Source: Helicobacter magdeburgensis
GTDB lineage: Bacteria; Campylobacterota; Campylobacteria; Campylobacterales; Helicobacteraceae
Length of the DNA: 64,000 bases
Direction of reading: 5' to 3'
NCBI RefSeq assembly: GCF_000765825.2
Contig: NZ_JRPE02000009.1
Coordinates: 34,705 to 98,704, forward strand
Shown: in pieces, positions 35,484 to 43,044 of the stretch
Position numbering within the stretch: position 1 is the stretch's first letter
How the letters are laid out: each line of letters begins with the position of its first letter
Position numbers and translations under genes: made by a program
The notes under the pieces: generated by a model
The model's database searches: none
Seen by the model: the letters and a program-made list of their open reading frames with translations, nothing else
Told to the model about the DNA's origin: nothing

Positions 35484-35936
35484 ATGAATACAAAAATTGT
35501 ATCTCATACGCATAAAGTCGTTATAGGAGCAACCTTAGCTTTGTTTATGGCAGGTTGTTTTGGACCAACCGTGCCTTATGTGCCAAAAGAGCTTGAAAAA
35601 CAAGCAAGAAGTGTAACTGTCGCCAAAAGCACACCTTATAACTGCAGACTTTTAGGCGAAGTGGAAGGACAAGATGATGCTGAGGGTAAAATTGGACCTT
35701 CTTATGAGAAAATAAGAGAAGGGGCATTGAATGACCTACGAAACACAGCTGCTGATGTAGCACACGGCAAAAGAGCATTAGTTGCACCTACACACGAAAA
35801 ATTAATGTGTAGTTCCGTTGGTTTCTTTGGTGGTAGAAGCACACCTTTTGAATGCAAACCCAATGCACTAGGCAAAAAAGTAGTTGCTCAAAGTTATAGA
35901 ATCCACGCTCAAGTTTTTGATTGCGGGGAAAAATAA
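35484..35936 (+). CDS. DUF4156-type small lipoprotein
   Basis: A 150-residue lipoprotein: signal peptide with lipobox L-F-M-A-G-C (Cys25), then a compact domain with four further cysteines. YNCRLLGEVEGQDD and ALNDLRNTAADVAHGKRAL resemble the DUF4156/RcsF-like fold, in which cysteines form disulfides at the inner face of the outer membrane. GGGAG precedes ATG. A strong terminator follows. The function is unknown; envelope sensing is only a family-level guess. Confidence 0.75.
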   Translation: MNTKIVSHTHKVVIGATLALFMAGCFGPTVPYVPKELEKQARSVTVAKSTPYNCRLLGEVEGQDDAEGKIGPSYEKIREGALNDLRNTAADVAHGKRALVAPTHEKLMCSSVGFFGGRSTPFECKPNALGKKVVAQSYRIHAQVFDCGEK

Positions 35937-35966
35937 ACTTACTTTTTACACTGAAAGCTTTCAAAC

Positions 35967-35998
35967 AAAGGGGATTGTATTGCAAAATCCCCTTTTTT
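35967..35998 (+). terminator. Rho-independent terminator of the lipoprotein gene
   Basis: AAAGGGGATT pairs perfectly over 10 bp with AATCCCCTTT around a 9-base loop and runs into six T (35993-35998). It lies 30 bases after the stop. Confidence 0.88.
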
Positions 35999-36067
35999 AG
36001 AATCCCACACAAACGCACAAGCAACCTAGCCACAATATAAAATACTCAATGTCTCACACTCCGCACC

Positions 36068-36643
36068 CTAGAATCCCAAGCAATTTTGCTTCATTTTTTC
36101 AAATGCGTTATTTGCCTTTTGGACAAGATTAGGCTCAAAACTAAAAAGCAGGGTTTCAAAGTTATTTTCAAAAGCGTTTCTGCTCCAATTTGCCGAGCCA
36201 AGCACTAAAATCTCATCATCAATAATCGCCATTTTTTGGTGCATTATCCCATAATACTTGCCATTTCTAGCCTTCACCCCGCTTAGCAGACACACGGAAA
36301 TATTATTATATTTTGCTAGATAGCCAATGACTGAACTTTTATTCTCCATATTACTTTCTTTATCAAAGATAATCTCCACGCTCACGCCCCTTTTTGCCAC
36401 ATCTCTTAGAATCTTAGCAATATCATTATTTGTAAAGCTATAAATGCTGATTTTTATCTCACGCTTTGCATTTCTTAACGCCTCCTGCAACGCACCCAAA
36501 GCTTGTTTTTGCTCATAGGGCAGTATATAAAGCGTATCATTTGGAGCAGAAAACGCAAATGAAGCAAGTAAAAAAGTGTGAATTATCCCCACAAACACAT
36601 AATTCTTACATTTTCTCAATATTTTTGCCATTTTTACCTGCAT
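36068..36643 (-). CDS. nucT: Membrane-associated PLD-family nuclease NucT
   Basis: A 191-residue phospholipase-D-superfamily nuclease with one HKD motif (HQKMAIIDDEILVLGSANWS), as in the Nuc/NucT endonucleases that act as dimers. An N-terminal hydrophobic signal or anchor (YVFVGIIHTFLLASFAFSA) directs it to the envelope. H. pylori NucT (HP0323) is a surface nuclease involved in DNA uptake and purine salvage and has the same neighbours. AAAGGA precedes the ATG at 36643; the frame is open 12 codons further but that start lacks a ribosome site. It is divergent from the poly-E gene. Confidence 0.88.
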   Translation of the reverse strand: MQVKMAKILRKCKNYVFVGIIHTFLLASFAFSAPNDTLYILPYEQKQALGALQEALRNAKREIKISIYSFTNNDIAKILRDVAKRGVSVEIIFDKESNMENKSSVIGYLAKYNNISVCLLSGVKARNGKYYGIMHQKMAIIDDEILVLGSANWSRNAFENNFETLLFSFEPNLVQKANNAFEKMKQNCLGF

Positions 36644-36721
36644 TTTATTCCTTTGTGCTGTGGATTTAGTTATAATCATAGGTTATTATTACACAAAAAG
36701 CAATAAAAGCGGGGAATGTAT

Positions 36722-38779
36722 ATGAAATTTCTACTCATCAATACCAATCAAATCGTTCAAAAACTCGTTGAAATCACAGCCAAAAAAGCTGGGGCAGATC
36801 TCACCACAATCACAGAATCTAGCCAACTTACTAACCTAGAGCAGTATGATTATATCCTTGTTGATGATGATTGCTTTGGGCTAGATTCACAAGCCTATAC
36901 AGAAGCACTCAAAGACAAACGCAAATGCCTTATTTACAACAAGCAAGGCAAAAGGATTGAAGGGTTTGATGACTATGTGCAAAAGCCCTTTTTGCCAACA
37001 AGCATTTTGGATATTTTCACCGCACAGCTTAGCAAACAAGCCCCCGCACAAAACCCTGAAAAAACGCCTTTGGATTCGGTAGATTCAGCACTTGGAGCAG
37101 AGCTTGATGCGGCATTAAATGGGGAAAGTTTAGACAACGCAGGAAATGCTCCTATTGAGCTTGATAACCTAAATGAAGGGCTAGAAGAGATTGATAACTT
37201 GCTTGATGATAACCTTGAAAGTTCTAGCAGTGGGGATTCTAATGTAGATTCTAGCAATGTAATAAAGCAAGAATCTATCCAAGCAGAAAGTGATGATAGC
37301 GGGGATTCTCAAGCAGAAAATACTGAAAGTGAAGAAATGGCAAAAGAAGTAGCACTTGAAGAGCCAACACTTGATATAGAACAAGCGACCGATGAGCTAA
37401 ACCCTGAAGCGACTTTAGATGAGGGGCTAGATATTAATCTTGATTTGAGCGGACTTGATGAGCTTGATGGTTTTAGTGATGATGAAAATACTGAATCTAT
37501 GACAGATTCAGTAGAGACGGAAGAAAAAGCAGAGGCAGTAAGTGAAGCGGGGGATATGGCGGATTTGGATAATTTGGATAGTTTGGGAGATTTGGGGGAT
37601 CTAAGCGATTTAGATGACTTGACACAAGATGAAAGCTTGACTGAAAGCACTGCAGATTCTACAACTGAAGAGAATTCTACCGACACACAAGATGAAACAG
37701 AATCTTTAAGCTTAGATGATGAGCTAGATTTGGCAGATGAGACAAAAGAAGATTCTAAAGATTCAGAACAAGAAAGTATAGAGACAGAATCTCAAGGCTT
37801 AGATGATTTGGGGGATTTGGACGATGAGATGGCACATTTAGATTCTGCACAAGAAATTGCAGAAACACAAAGTGCCGAATCTACACAAGATGAGCTGGGT
37901 GGTTTAGATGATTTGGAAACTCTCAATGATGACGCAGGGGAAAATGACAATCTAGGGGAAACAAAACAAACACAAAACGCTGATGATTTGGGCGAGTTAG
38001 ATAACTTAGATGATTTGGATAGTTTGGGAGATTTGGCAGGGCTTGAAAATGAGCTAGGACAAACAGAGTTAGACGACATAGAATCTCAAAACGAAATGGA
38101 ACACAATATAGAATCTACAGATTCTGCTGATGAAAACTTAGGTGGAGAATCTTTGAATGAAGAGAATGAAGAAAACTTGGAAGCAGAAAATACAGAATCT
38201 TTAAGCGATTTAGGCGATGAAGCACTTAGCCTTGATGGGCTAGATGAGCTAGATTCCCTTGATACAAATGATGAAACACAACAGGACACCACACAAGAGG
38301 CTACAGATTCACATATACCGCTTGATGATGAGTTTTCAAGTGAAGGTTTACTAGAAAATGACTTGCTTGATAATGTGGAAAAAGTGAGCTTAGATGAGCC
38401 TGTGCTTGACAAGGAGCAAGTAAATGAAGTCAGCAAAGCCCTTCAAGCTATTGATGAAGAGAGTGCTGATTTTACTTCGCTTAAAGAGCCACAAATCGCA
38501 GAAGCACTCGGCGAGAAACTCCCTGAAGAGTTGTTATCCCTTGATGAAAGCCTTGAAAATATGTCCCTAGATTCACAAGATATGACAGAATCTGCTTTGG
38601 CACAAAATAGCCACGAGCAAAGCACCCAGCAGGATACACAGTCCCAAGAGATTGTCAAAAATATGATAGCAAACTCCGTGCAAAGTAGCATTTCAAGCTT
38701 GAGTTCCAACAATCTCAAATCAATGCTTGATGGGCTTGAAGTAACCATAAACATTAGCTTTAAGGATAAGAGCAAATGA
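36722..38779 (+). CDS. Acidic poly-E-rich protein (HP0322-like) with receiver-like N-terminus
   Basis: A 685-residue, extremely acidic protein. Residues 1-105 look like a degenerate response-regulator receiver: KFLLINTNQIVQKLVEITAK, YDYILVDDDCF (aspartates where the phospho-site would be) and YVQKPFLPTSILDIF (Lys-Pro pair). Residues about 120-580 are low complexity, rich in E, D, S, L and T, with irregular L-x-x-L-D-D-L repeats. The last 60 residues (SSISSLSSNNLKSMLDGLEV) look ordered. H. pylori has a poly-E protein at the same place before gmk. The ATG at 36722 is chosen because GGGG lies 7 bases upstream. The function is not established; scaffold or polar organiser is a guess. Confidence 0.8.
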   Translation: MKFLLINTNQIVQKLVEITAKKAGADLTTITESSQLTNLEQYDYILVDDDCFGLDSQAYTEALKDKRKCLIYNKQGKRIEGFDDYVQKPFLPTSILDIFTAQLSKQAPAQNPEKTPLDSVDSALGAELDAALNGESLDNAGNAPIELDNLNEGLEEIDNLLDDNLESSSSGDSNVDSSNVIKQESIQAESDDSGDSQAENTESEEMAKEVALEEPTLDIEQATDELNPEATLDEGLDINLDLSGLDELDGFSDDENTESMTDSVETEEKAEAVSEAGDMADLDNLDSLGDLGDLSDLDDLTQDESLTESTADSTTEENSTDTQDETESLSLDDELDLADETKEDSKDSEQESIETESQGLDDLGDLDDEMAHLDSAQEIAETQSAESTQDELGGLDDLETLNDDAGENDNLGETKQTQNADDLGELDNLDDLDSLGDLAGLENELGQTELDDIESQNEMEHNIESTDSADENLGGESLNEENEENLEAENTESLSDLGDEALSLDGLDELDSLDTNDETQQDTTQEATDSHIPLDDEFSSEGLLENDLLDNVEKVSLDEPVLDKEQVNEVSKALQAIDEESADFTSLKEPQIAEALGEKLPEELLSLDESLENMSLDSQDMTESALAQNSHEQSTQQDTQSQEIVKNMIANSVQSSISSLSSNNLKSMLDGLEVTINISFKDKSK

Positions 38780-39402
38780 GCAGAGAAGCTCTAGAGCAAA
38801 AAGGAGCGGTGCTTATCATATCTGGACCAAGCGGTTGTGGTAAAAGCACACTTACAAAGGCAATTATGGATTCTATCCCTGATGTGTATTTTTCAATCTC
38901 CACCACCACGCGTCCTATCCGCGATGGTGAGATTGATGGGGTGCATTATCATTTTGTTGATAAAGATAAATTTTTAGCTGATATAAAAAACAATGTCTTT
39001 TTGGAATGGGCGGAGGTGCATACAAACTTTTATGGCACTTCATTAGAGCCTGTTAAAACCGCCTTAGCACAAGATAAAATCGTGCTTTTTGATGTAGATG
39101 TGCAAGGACATCACAGCATTAAGGAATATTTTGGCGATTTTGCAAAATCTGTGTTTATTACCACAAAAAATAAAGAGATTCTAAAACAAAGGCTTGTGGC
39201 TAGGCAAACTGATGACTTGCAAACCATTGAGTTTCGCTTGATACAAGCACATAATGAAATGCAGCATATTGATGATTTTGACTATCTTATTATTAATGAT
39301 GATATACATACCGCCAAAGAGGCTATGCTTGCCATTGCGCGTTCGCTTAAATATCAGCAGATTGAGCGTTTTTCACATATTATCCAAAAGTGGCAAGACT
39401 AA
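38776..39402 (+). CDS. gmk: Guanylate kinase
   Basis: Gmk phosphorylates GMP to GDP. The protein has 208 residues. The P-loop ISGPSGCGKST lies at residues 15-25 and the GMP-binding stretch STTTRPIRDGEIDGVHYHF follows. The start overlaps the poly-E gene stop as ATGA, so the two are coupled. It is followed by tatA and argS, the same order as in H. pylori. Confidence 0.97.
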   Translation: MSREALEQKGAVLIISGPSGCGKSTLTKAIMDSIPDVYFSISTTTRPIRDGEIDGVHYHFVDKDKFLADIKNNVFLEWAEVHTNFYGTSLEPVKTALAQDKIVLFDVDVQGHHSIKEYFGDFAKSVFITTKNKEILKQRLVARQTDDLQTIEFRLIQAHNEMQHIDDFDYLIINDDIHTAKEAMLAIARSLKYQQIERFSHIIQKWQD

Positions 39403-39448
39403 TGGCAAGATTCGGTATAATATCTCAATTTAACACAAAGGAGTTCCT

Positions 39449-39709
39449 ATGACACCACCTGGTATGTGGCAGATTGTTTTAATTTTAGTTATTGTGTTGT
39501 TACTTTTTGGTGGCAAGAAGATTCCAGAGCTTGCTAAAGGCTTAGGCAGTGGGATAAAAAACTTTAAAAAAGCAGTCAAAGAAGATGATGAAAGCACAAC
39601 AAGCAAAGAAGAAATCTCGCAAGTAGGGGAAGCTTCACAAATCAAGCAAACCCAAGCTACTGAATCTACCACACAAAATAAAGCAGATTCTCAAAAGCAA
39701 GAAGTCTAA
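39449..39709 (+). CDS. tatA: Sec-independent translocase component TatA
   Basis: An 86-residue TatA: a short N-terminal membrane helix ([20 protein letters not shown]), the F-G hinge, an amphipathic helix ([19 protein letters not shown]) and a charged tail. It forms the pore of the twin-arginine system, used for example by the TorA/BisC-type reductase in this window. AAAGGAG precedes ATG, and the stop shares a base with the argS start. Confidence 0.96.
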   Translation: MTPPGMWQIVLILVIVLLLFGGKKIPELAKGLGSGIKNFKKAVKEDDESTTSKEEISQVGEASQIKQTQATESTTQNKADSQKQEV

Positions 39710-41313
39710 TGTATCGGCACATTAAAGCTATTTTAGCTCAAGCTTGTGGGCTTGAGAATGAAAGCGAGATTGTTTTAGAAAAGCCTAAAAATAAGGATTT
39801 GGGGCATTTAGCCACACCTCTTGCTTTTAGTCTTGCGAAAATAAAAAGGCAAAATCCCAAGCTTTTAGCTGAAGAGCTTTCAGTATCCCTAGCCCAAAAT
39901 CCTGCCTTCAGCAAGGTAGAAGCACTCAATGGCTTTATTAATTTAACCCTTTCTACCGATTTTCTTTTTGATGTAAGCAAAGCAGAATCTACCGCACCAC
40001 AAAGTAAGCAAAACAAAGAAAGCATTTTGCTTGAGTTTGTCAGTGCTAACCCAACGGGACCTTTGCATATAGGACACGCACGGGGAGCTGTGTATGGTGA
40101 TGTATTATCGCGTGTGGGTAGGCATTTGGGCTATGAGATTACCACGGAGTATTATATCAATGACGCGGGTTCGCAGATTCAAATGCTAGGACTATCTCTA
40201 CTTCTTGCAGGGCAGGAGCATATTTTAAAGCGTGAAGTGGAATATCCAGAGAGCTATTATCGCGGAGAATATATCATAGATTTAGCAAAAGAATGTCAAA
40301 AGCACTTTGGGAAAAGCATTTTTGAGAGTGAAGATTCTATCCCCGCACTTGCAGATTTTGGCAAAAATGCAATGCTCCAAGAGATTAAGGATAATCTTTC
40401 ACAAGTTGGCATTAGCTTTGATAATTTTGTGAGTGAAAAGGCTTTGTATGAACGCTGGGATAGCACACTGCAAACTTTAAAGCAAAATAATGGAATCTAC
40501 ACGCAAGATTCTAAAGTGTGGATTGCCTCTTCAAAGCTTAATGATGAAAAAGACCGCGTGATTGTGCGTGAGAGCGGTGAGCCAACTTATTTAGCAGGGG
40601 ATATTATCTATCATCAGGATAAGTTTCAGCGTGGCTTTGAACGCTATATTAATATTTGGGGAGCTGATCATCACGGCTATATCCAAAGAGTAAAGGCGGC
40701 GATACACTTTCTAGGCTATGATGAGAATAAGCTTGAGGTGCTACTCTCTCAAATGGTAAGTCTCCTTAAAGGTGGGCAGCCCTATAAGATGAGTAAAAGG
40801 GCGGGAAATTTTATCCTTATGAAAGATGTGGCTAGTGAGATCGGCAGTGATGCCTTGCGATTTATCTTTCTCTCTAAAAAGCCTGATACGCACCTTGAAT
40901 TTGATGTAGATGAGCTAAAAAAACAAGATTCAAGCAATCCTATCTACTATATCAACTACGCTAATGCAAGAATCCATACGCTTTTTGAAAAAGCAGGTGT
41001 GAATATGCAGGATTTGGAAAAAAATATCCAAAGCTTGAGTTTTGATTCTAACTCTAAAGATTCTGCTACACATTTGCTTTTTGAATCTTTGTGTCTTTCA
41101 CATATCTTAGAATCAAGCTTCCGCGATAGAGAAATGCAAAAAATATGCGAGTATCTTAAAAATCTCGCCGCAAGTCTGCATAGCTTCTACAACACACATA
41201 AAATCCTGCAAACTCCAAATCAAAATGATATTTTATATGTGTTAAAAGTTATTAGCCAAACACTCACACGCGGATTAGCCCTACTTGGCATTACAGCAAA
41301 AACAAGAATGTAG
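39709..41313 (+). CDS. argS: Arginyl-tRNA synthetase
   Basis: A class I aminoacyl-tRNA synthetase of 534 residues. The HIGH motif is in [14 protein letters not shown] (about residue 120) and the KMSKS-like motif is [10 protein letters not shown] (about residue 363). An N-terminal Add-1 domain and a C-terminal helical anticodon domain are present. It overlaps the tatA stop by one base; azlC follows 2 bases later. Confidence 0.97.
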   Translation: MYRHIKAILAQACGLENESEIVLEKPKNKDLGHLATPLAFSLAKIKRQNPKLLAEELSVSLAQNPAFSKVEALNGFINLTLSTDFLFDVSKAESTAPQSKQNKESILLEFVSANPTGPLHIGHARGAVYGDVLSRVGRHLGYEITTEYYINDAGSQIQMLGLSLLLAGQEHILKREVEYPESYYRGEYIIDLAKECQKHFGKSIFESEDSIPALADFGKNAMLQEIKDNLSQVGISFDNFVSEKALYERWDSTLQTLKQNNGIYTQDSKVWIASSKLNDEKDRVIVRESGEPTYLAGDIIYHQDKFQRGFERYINIWGADHHGYIQRVKAAIHFLGYDENKLEVLLSQMVSLLKGGQPYKMSKRAGNFILMKDVASEIGSDALRFIFLSKKPDTHLEFDVDELKKQDSSNPIYYINYANARIHTLFEKAGVNMQDLEKNIQSLSFDSNSKDSATHLLFESLCLSHILESSFRDREMQKICEYLKNLAASLHSFYNTHKILQTPNQNDILYVLKVISQTLTRGLALLGITAKTRM

Positions 41314-41315
41314 CA

Positions 41316-42014
41316 ATGCCTAAAAATGCCTTAAATGTATTGTGGGCGTTAAAAGACGCTTTTCCACATACTATTCCTATTTTGCTTGGCTATGTGTTTA
41401 TGGGTATGGTGTTTGGAATCTTGCTTCAAAAGGCGGGATATGGGGCGTTATGGGCGTTTGTTATGGCGATAGTTATTTATGGTGGGACGACACAATTTAT
41501 CGCTGTTGGACTTATGGCAAGTGGAGCTGGGCTGTGGGAATCCTTCGTGCTTGTTTCAATGATTAATGCAAGGCAGATTTTTTACTCTATCAGTATGCTG
41601 GAGCGTTTTAAGCAAATGGGCAAAAAGTCTTACTATATGATTTACTCACTCACTGATGAAACCCTAGCCCTGCTTAATCTCAAAAGCCCAAAGCCACATA
41701 TTGATAAGCATTGGTTTGATTTTTTTATCGCGTTATTAAATCATAGCTATTGGATTATAGGCTGCACACTTGGGGCGATTGTGGGGAGTTTTGCAGACTT
41801 TGAGCCAAAGGGGCTTGATTTTGTAATGAGTGCGATTTTTGTGGCGATTTTTATAGAACAATGGCGGAATAAAACAATGAGAACACCCGCGCTTATTGGA
41901 ATTTTTGTTAGCCTTGTATGTTTGTATATTTTTAAAGCTGAGCATTTTTTACTCCCAGCCCTTGTTGGAATCTGTATCGTTCTTACACTACGGAGAAAGT
42001 CTCTTGAATCCTGA
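41316..42014 (+). CDS. azlC: AzlC-family branched-chain amino-acid exporter, large subunit
   Basis: A 232-residue polytopic membrane protein. GYVFMGMVFGILLQKAGYG, IYGGTTQFIAVGLM and NARQIFYSISMLERF are AzlC hallmarks. With AzlD it exports branched-chain amino acids or analogues in Bacillus and relatives. It starts 2 bases after the argS stop, with a purine-rich upstream stretch. Confidence 0.92.
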   Translation: MPKNALNVLWALKDAFPHTIPILLGYVFMGMVFGILLQKAGYGALWAFVMAIVIYGGTTQFIAVGLMASGAGLWESFVLVSMINARQIFYSISMLERFKQMGKKSYYMIYSLTDETLALLNLKSPKPHIDKHWFDFFIALLNHSYWIIGCTLGAIVGSFADFEPKGLDFVMSAIFVAIFIEQWRNKTMRTPALIGIFVSLVCLYIFKAEHFLLPALVGICIVLTLRRKSLES

Positions 42015-42354
42015 AATCTACCACTCTATGCTGCTTGTTGCACTCATTGCTATCAATACTTTTTTGAGTAGATTTTTACCCTTTATCATTTTTGCTAAAT
42101 CCACACCTGCTTATATCGTCTTTTTGGGTAAAGTGCTGCCTAGTGCGATTATTGCAATGCTTATTGTGTATTGTTTGAAAGATACAAATTTTTCACAAAC
42201 GCCTTATGGGCTGAATGAAATTATCGCTGTGTTTATCGTAAGTAGCACACATATTTTATTTAAGATTCCTGTTGTGAGTATTGTGTGCGGGACGATTAGC
42301 TATATGGCATTGGTGCAGAGTGAGATTCTTAGCTCCATAATAAACACGATGTAA
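42004..42354 (+). CDS. azlD: AzlD-family branched-chain amino-acid exporter, small subunit
   Basis: A 116-residue protein with about four membrane helices: AINTFLSRFLPFIIF at the start, VFLGKVLPSAIIAMLIVYCL in the middle, and a C-terminal IPVVSIVCGTISYMALVQ. A TTG at 42004, with GGAG eight bases upstream, is the likely start and overlaps the azlC stop by 11 bases; an ATG at 42028 is the alternative. The longer frame upstream is a shadow within azlC. A terminator follows. Confidence 0.88.
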   Translation: MNPEIYHSMLLVALIAINTFLSRFLPFIIFAKSTPAYIVFLGKVLPSAIIAMLIVYCLKDTNFSQTPYGLNEIIAVFIVSSTHILFKIPVVSIVCGTISYMALVQSEILSSIINTM

Positions 42355-42368
42355 AAAATTAAGATTCT

Positions 42369-42394
42369 AACGCCAAAGCAACCTTGGCGTTTTT
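42369..42394 (+). terminator. Terminator between azlD and fldA
   Basis: AACGCCAA pairs perfectly with TTGGCGTT around AGCAACC, followed by TTTTT on the + strand. It lies between two convergent genes and may also serve fldA from the other side, where an A/T-rich tract follows. Confidence 0.75.
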
Positions 42395-42401
42395 AAGAGA
42401 T

Positions 42402-42899
42402 TTAAGCAAAAGCGTTTTTTAGGCTATCAACCCACGCTGCAATTCTTTGCTCTGTGTTTTCTTCTTGATTGACTTCATCAATGACTAAGCCCACAAACTT
42501 ACCATCAACTACCGCTTCACTATCATCAAAGGTATAACCATCTGTGCTTATTTGCCCTACGATTTTGCCTTGTTTTGAAACTTTTTTATAAATATGGGCT
42601 ATCCCGTTGCAAAAAGTATCGCTATAAATATCCTGATCGCCTAGACCCAAAAGAGCAATTGTCTTGCCACTAAAGGCACTTTCATCAAGGTTAGGTAGGA
42701 AGCTATCCCAATCATCTTGTAAATCGCCAGAGCCATAAGTTGGCGTAGCAAGGATAAGATTTTCAAACCCAGCTAGATCTTCAGCCTTACTTGAAGCCAC
42801 ATCAAACATTTGGCAATCCCCAAGTTTATCTGCAACTCTCTGTGCGACTTCCTGTGTCGCCCCGCCATCACTTCCATAAAATAAACCGACTTTTTTCAT
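42402..42899 (-). CDS. fldA: Flavodoxin
   Basis: A 165-residue long-chain flavodoxin, with FMN phosphate-binding loop YGSDGGATQEVA at residues 8-19, ATPTYGSGDLQDDW, and LGLGDQDIYSDTFCNG. In Helicobacter it accepts electrons from pyruvate:acceptor oxidoreductase. It is monocistronic, convergent with azlD and divergent from the second TonB receptor. Confidence 0.95.
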   Translation of the reverse strand: MKKVGLFYGSDGGATQEVAQRVADKLGDCQMFDVASSKAEDLAGFENLILATPTYGSGDLQDDWDSFLPNLDESAFSGKTIALLGLGDQDIYSDTFCNGIAHIYKKVSKQGKIVGQISTDGYTFDDSEAVVDGKFVGLVIDEVNQEENTEQRIAAWVDSLKNAFA

Positions 42900-42974
42900 A
42901 AATGCTCCTTATGATATGAAATAAAAATCCCTAGCTTATAGCACAAAAGATAACAAAAAGTAAAATATCAAAAT

Positions 42975-43017
42975 AAGAATTATTTTTATAATAGTTTTAG
43001 AATCCTTATCCTATAAT
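42975..43017 (+). promoter_or_regulatory. Fur-like palindrome and -10 box upstream of second TonB receptor
   Basis: ATTAT-TTTT-ATAAT (42979-42992) is a perfect short palindrome inside an AT-rich tract resembling Helicobacter Fur sites. A consensus TATAAT lies at 43012-43017, 27 bases before the ATG. Iron control is inferred. Confidence 0.4.
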
Positions 43018-43044
43018 CCGCATTTTAATTTTGGAGCATCAATA

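Noticed and set aside
36973..38775. Series of Ser-rich minus-strand open frames under the poly-E gene
   Set aside because: They are the complement of the Glu/Asp/Ser-rich coding sequence, which lacks stops in one antisense frame; none has a start context.
41896..42003. Upstream extension of the azlD frame inside azlC
   Set aside because: The extension reads as antitypical sequence over azlC; GGAG before the TTG at 42004 marks the real start.
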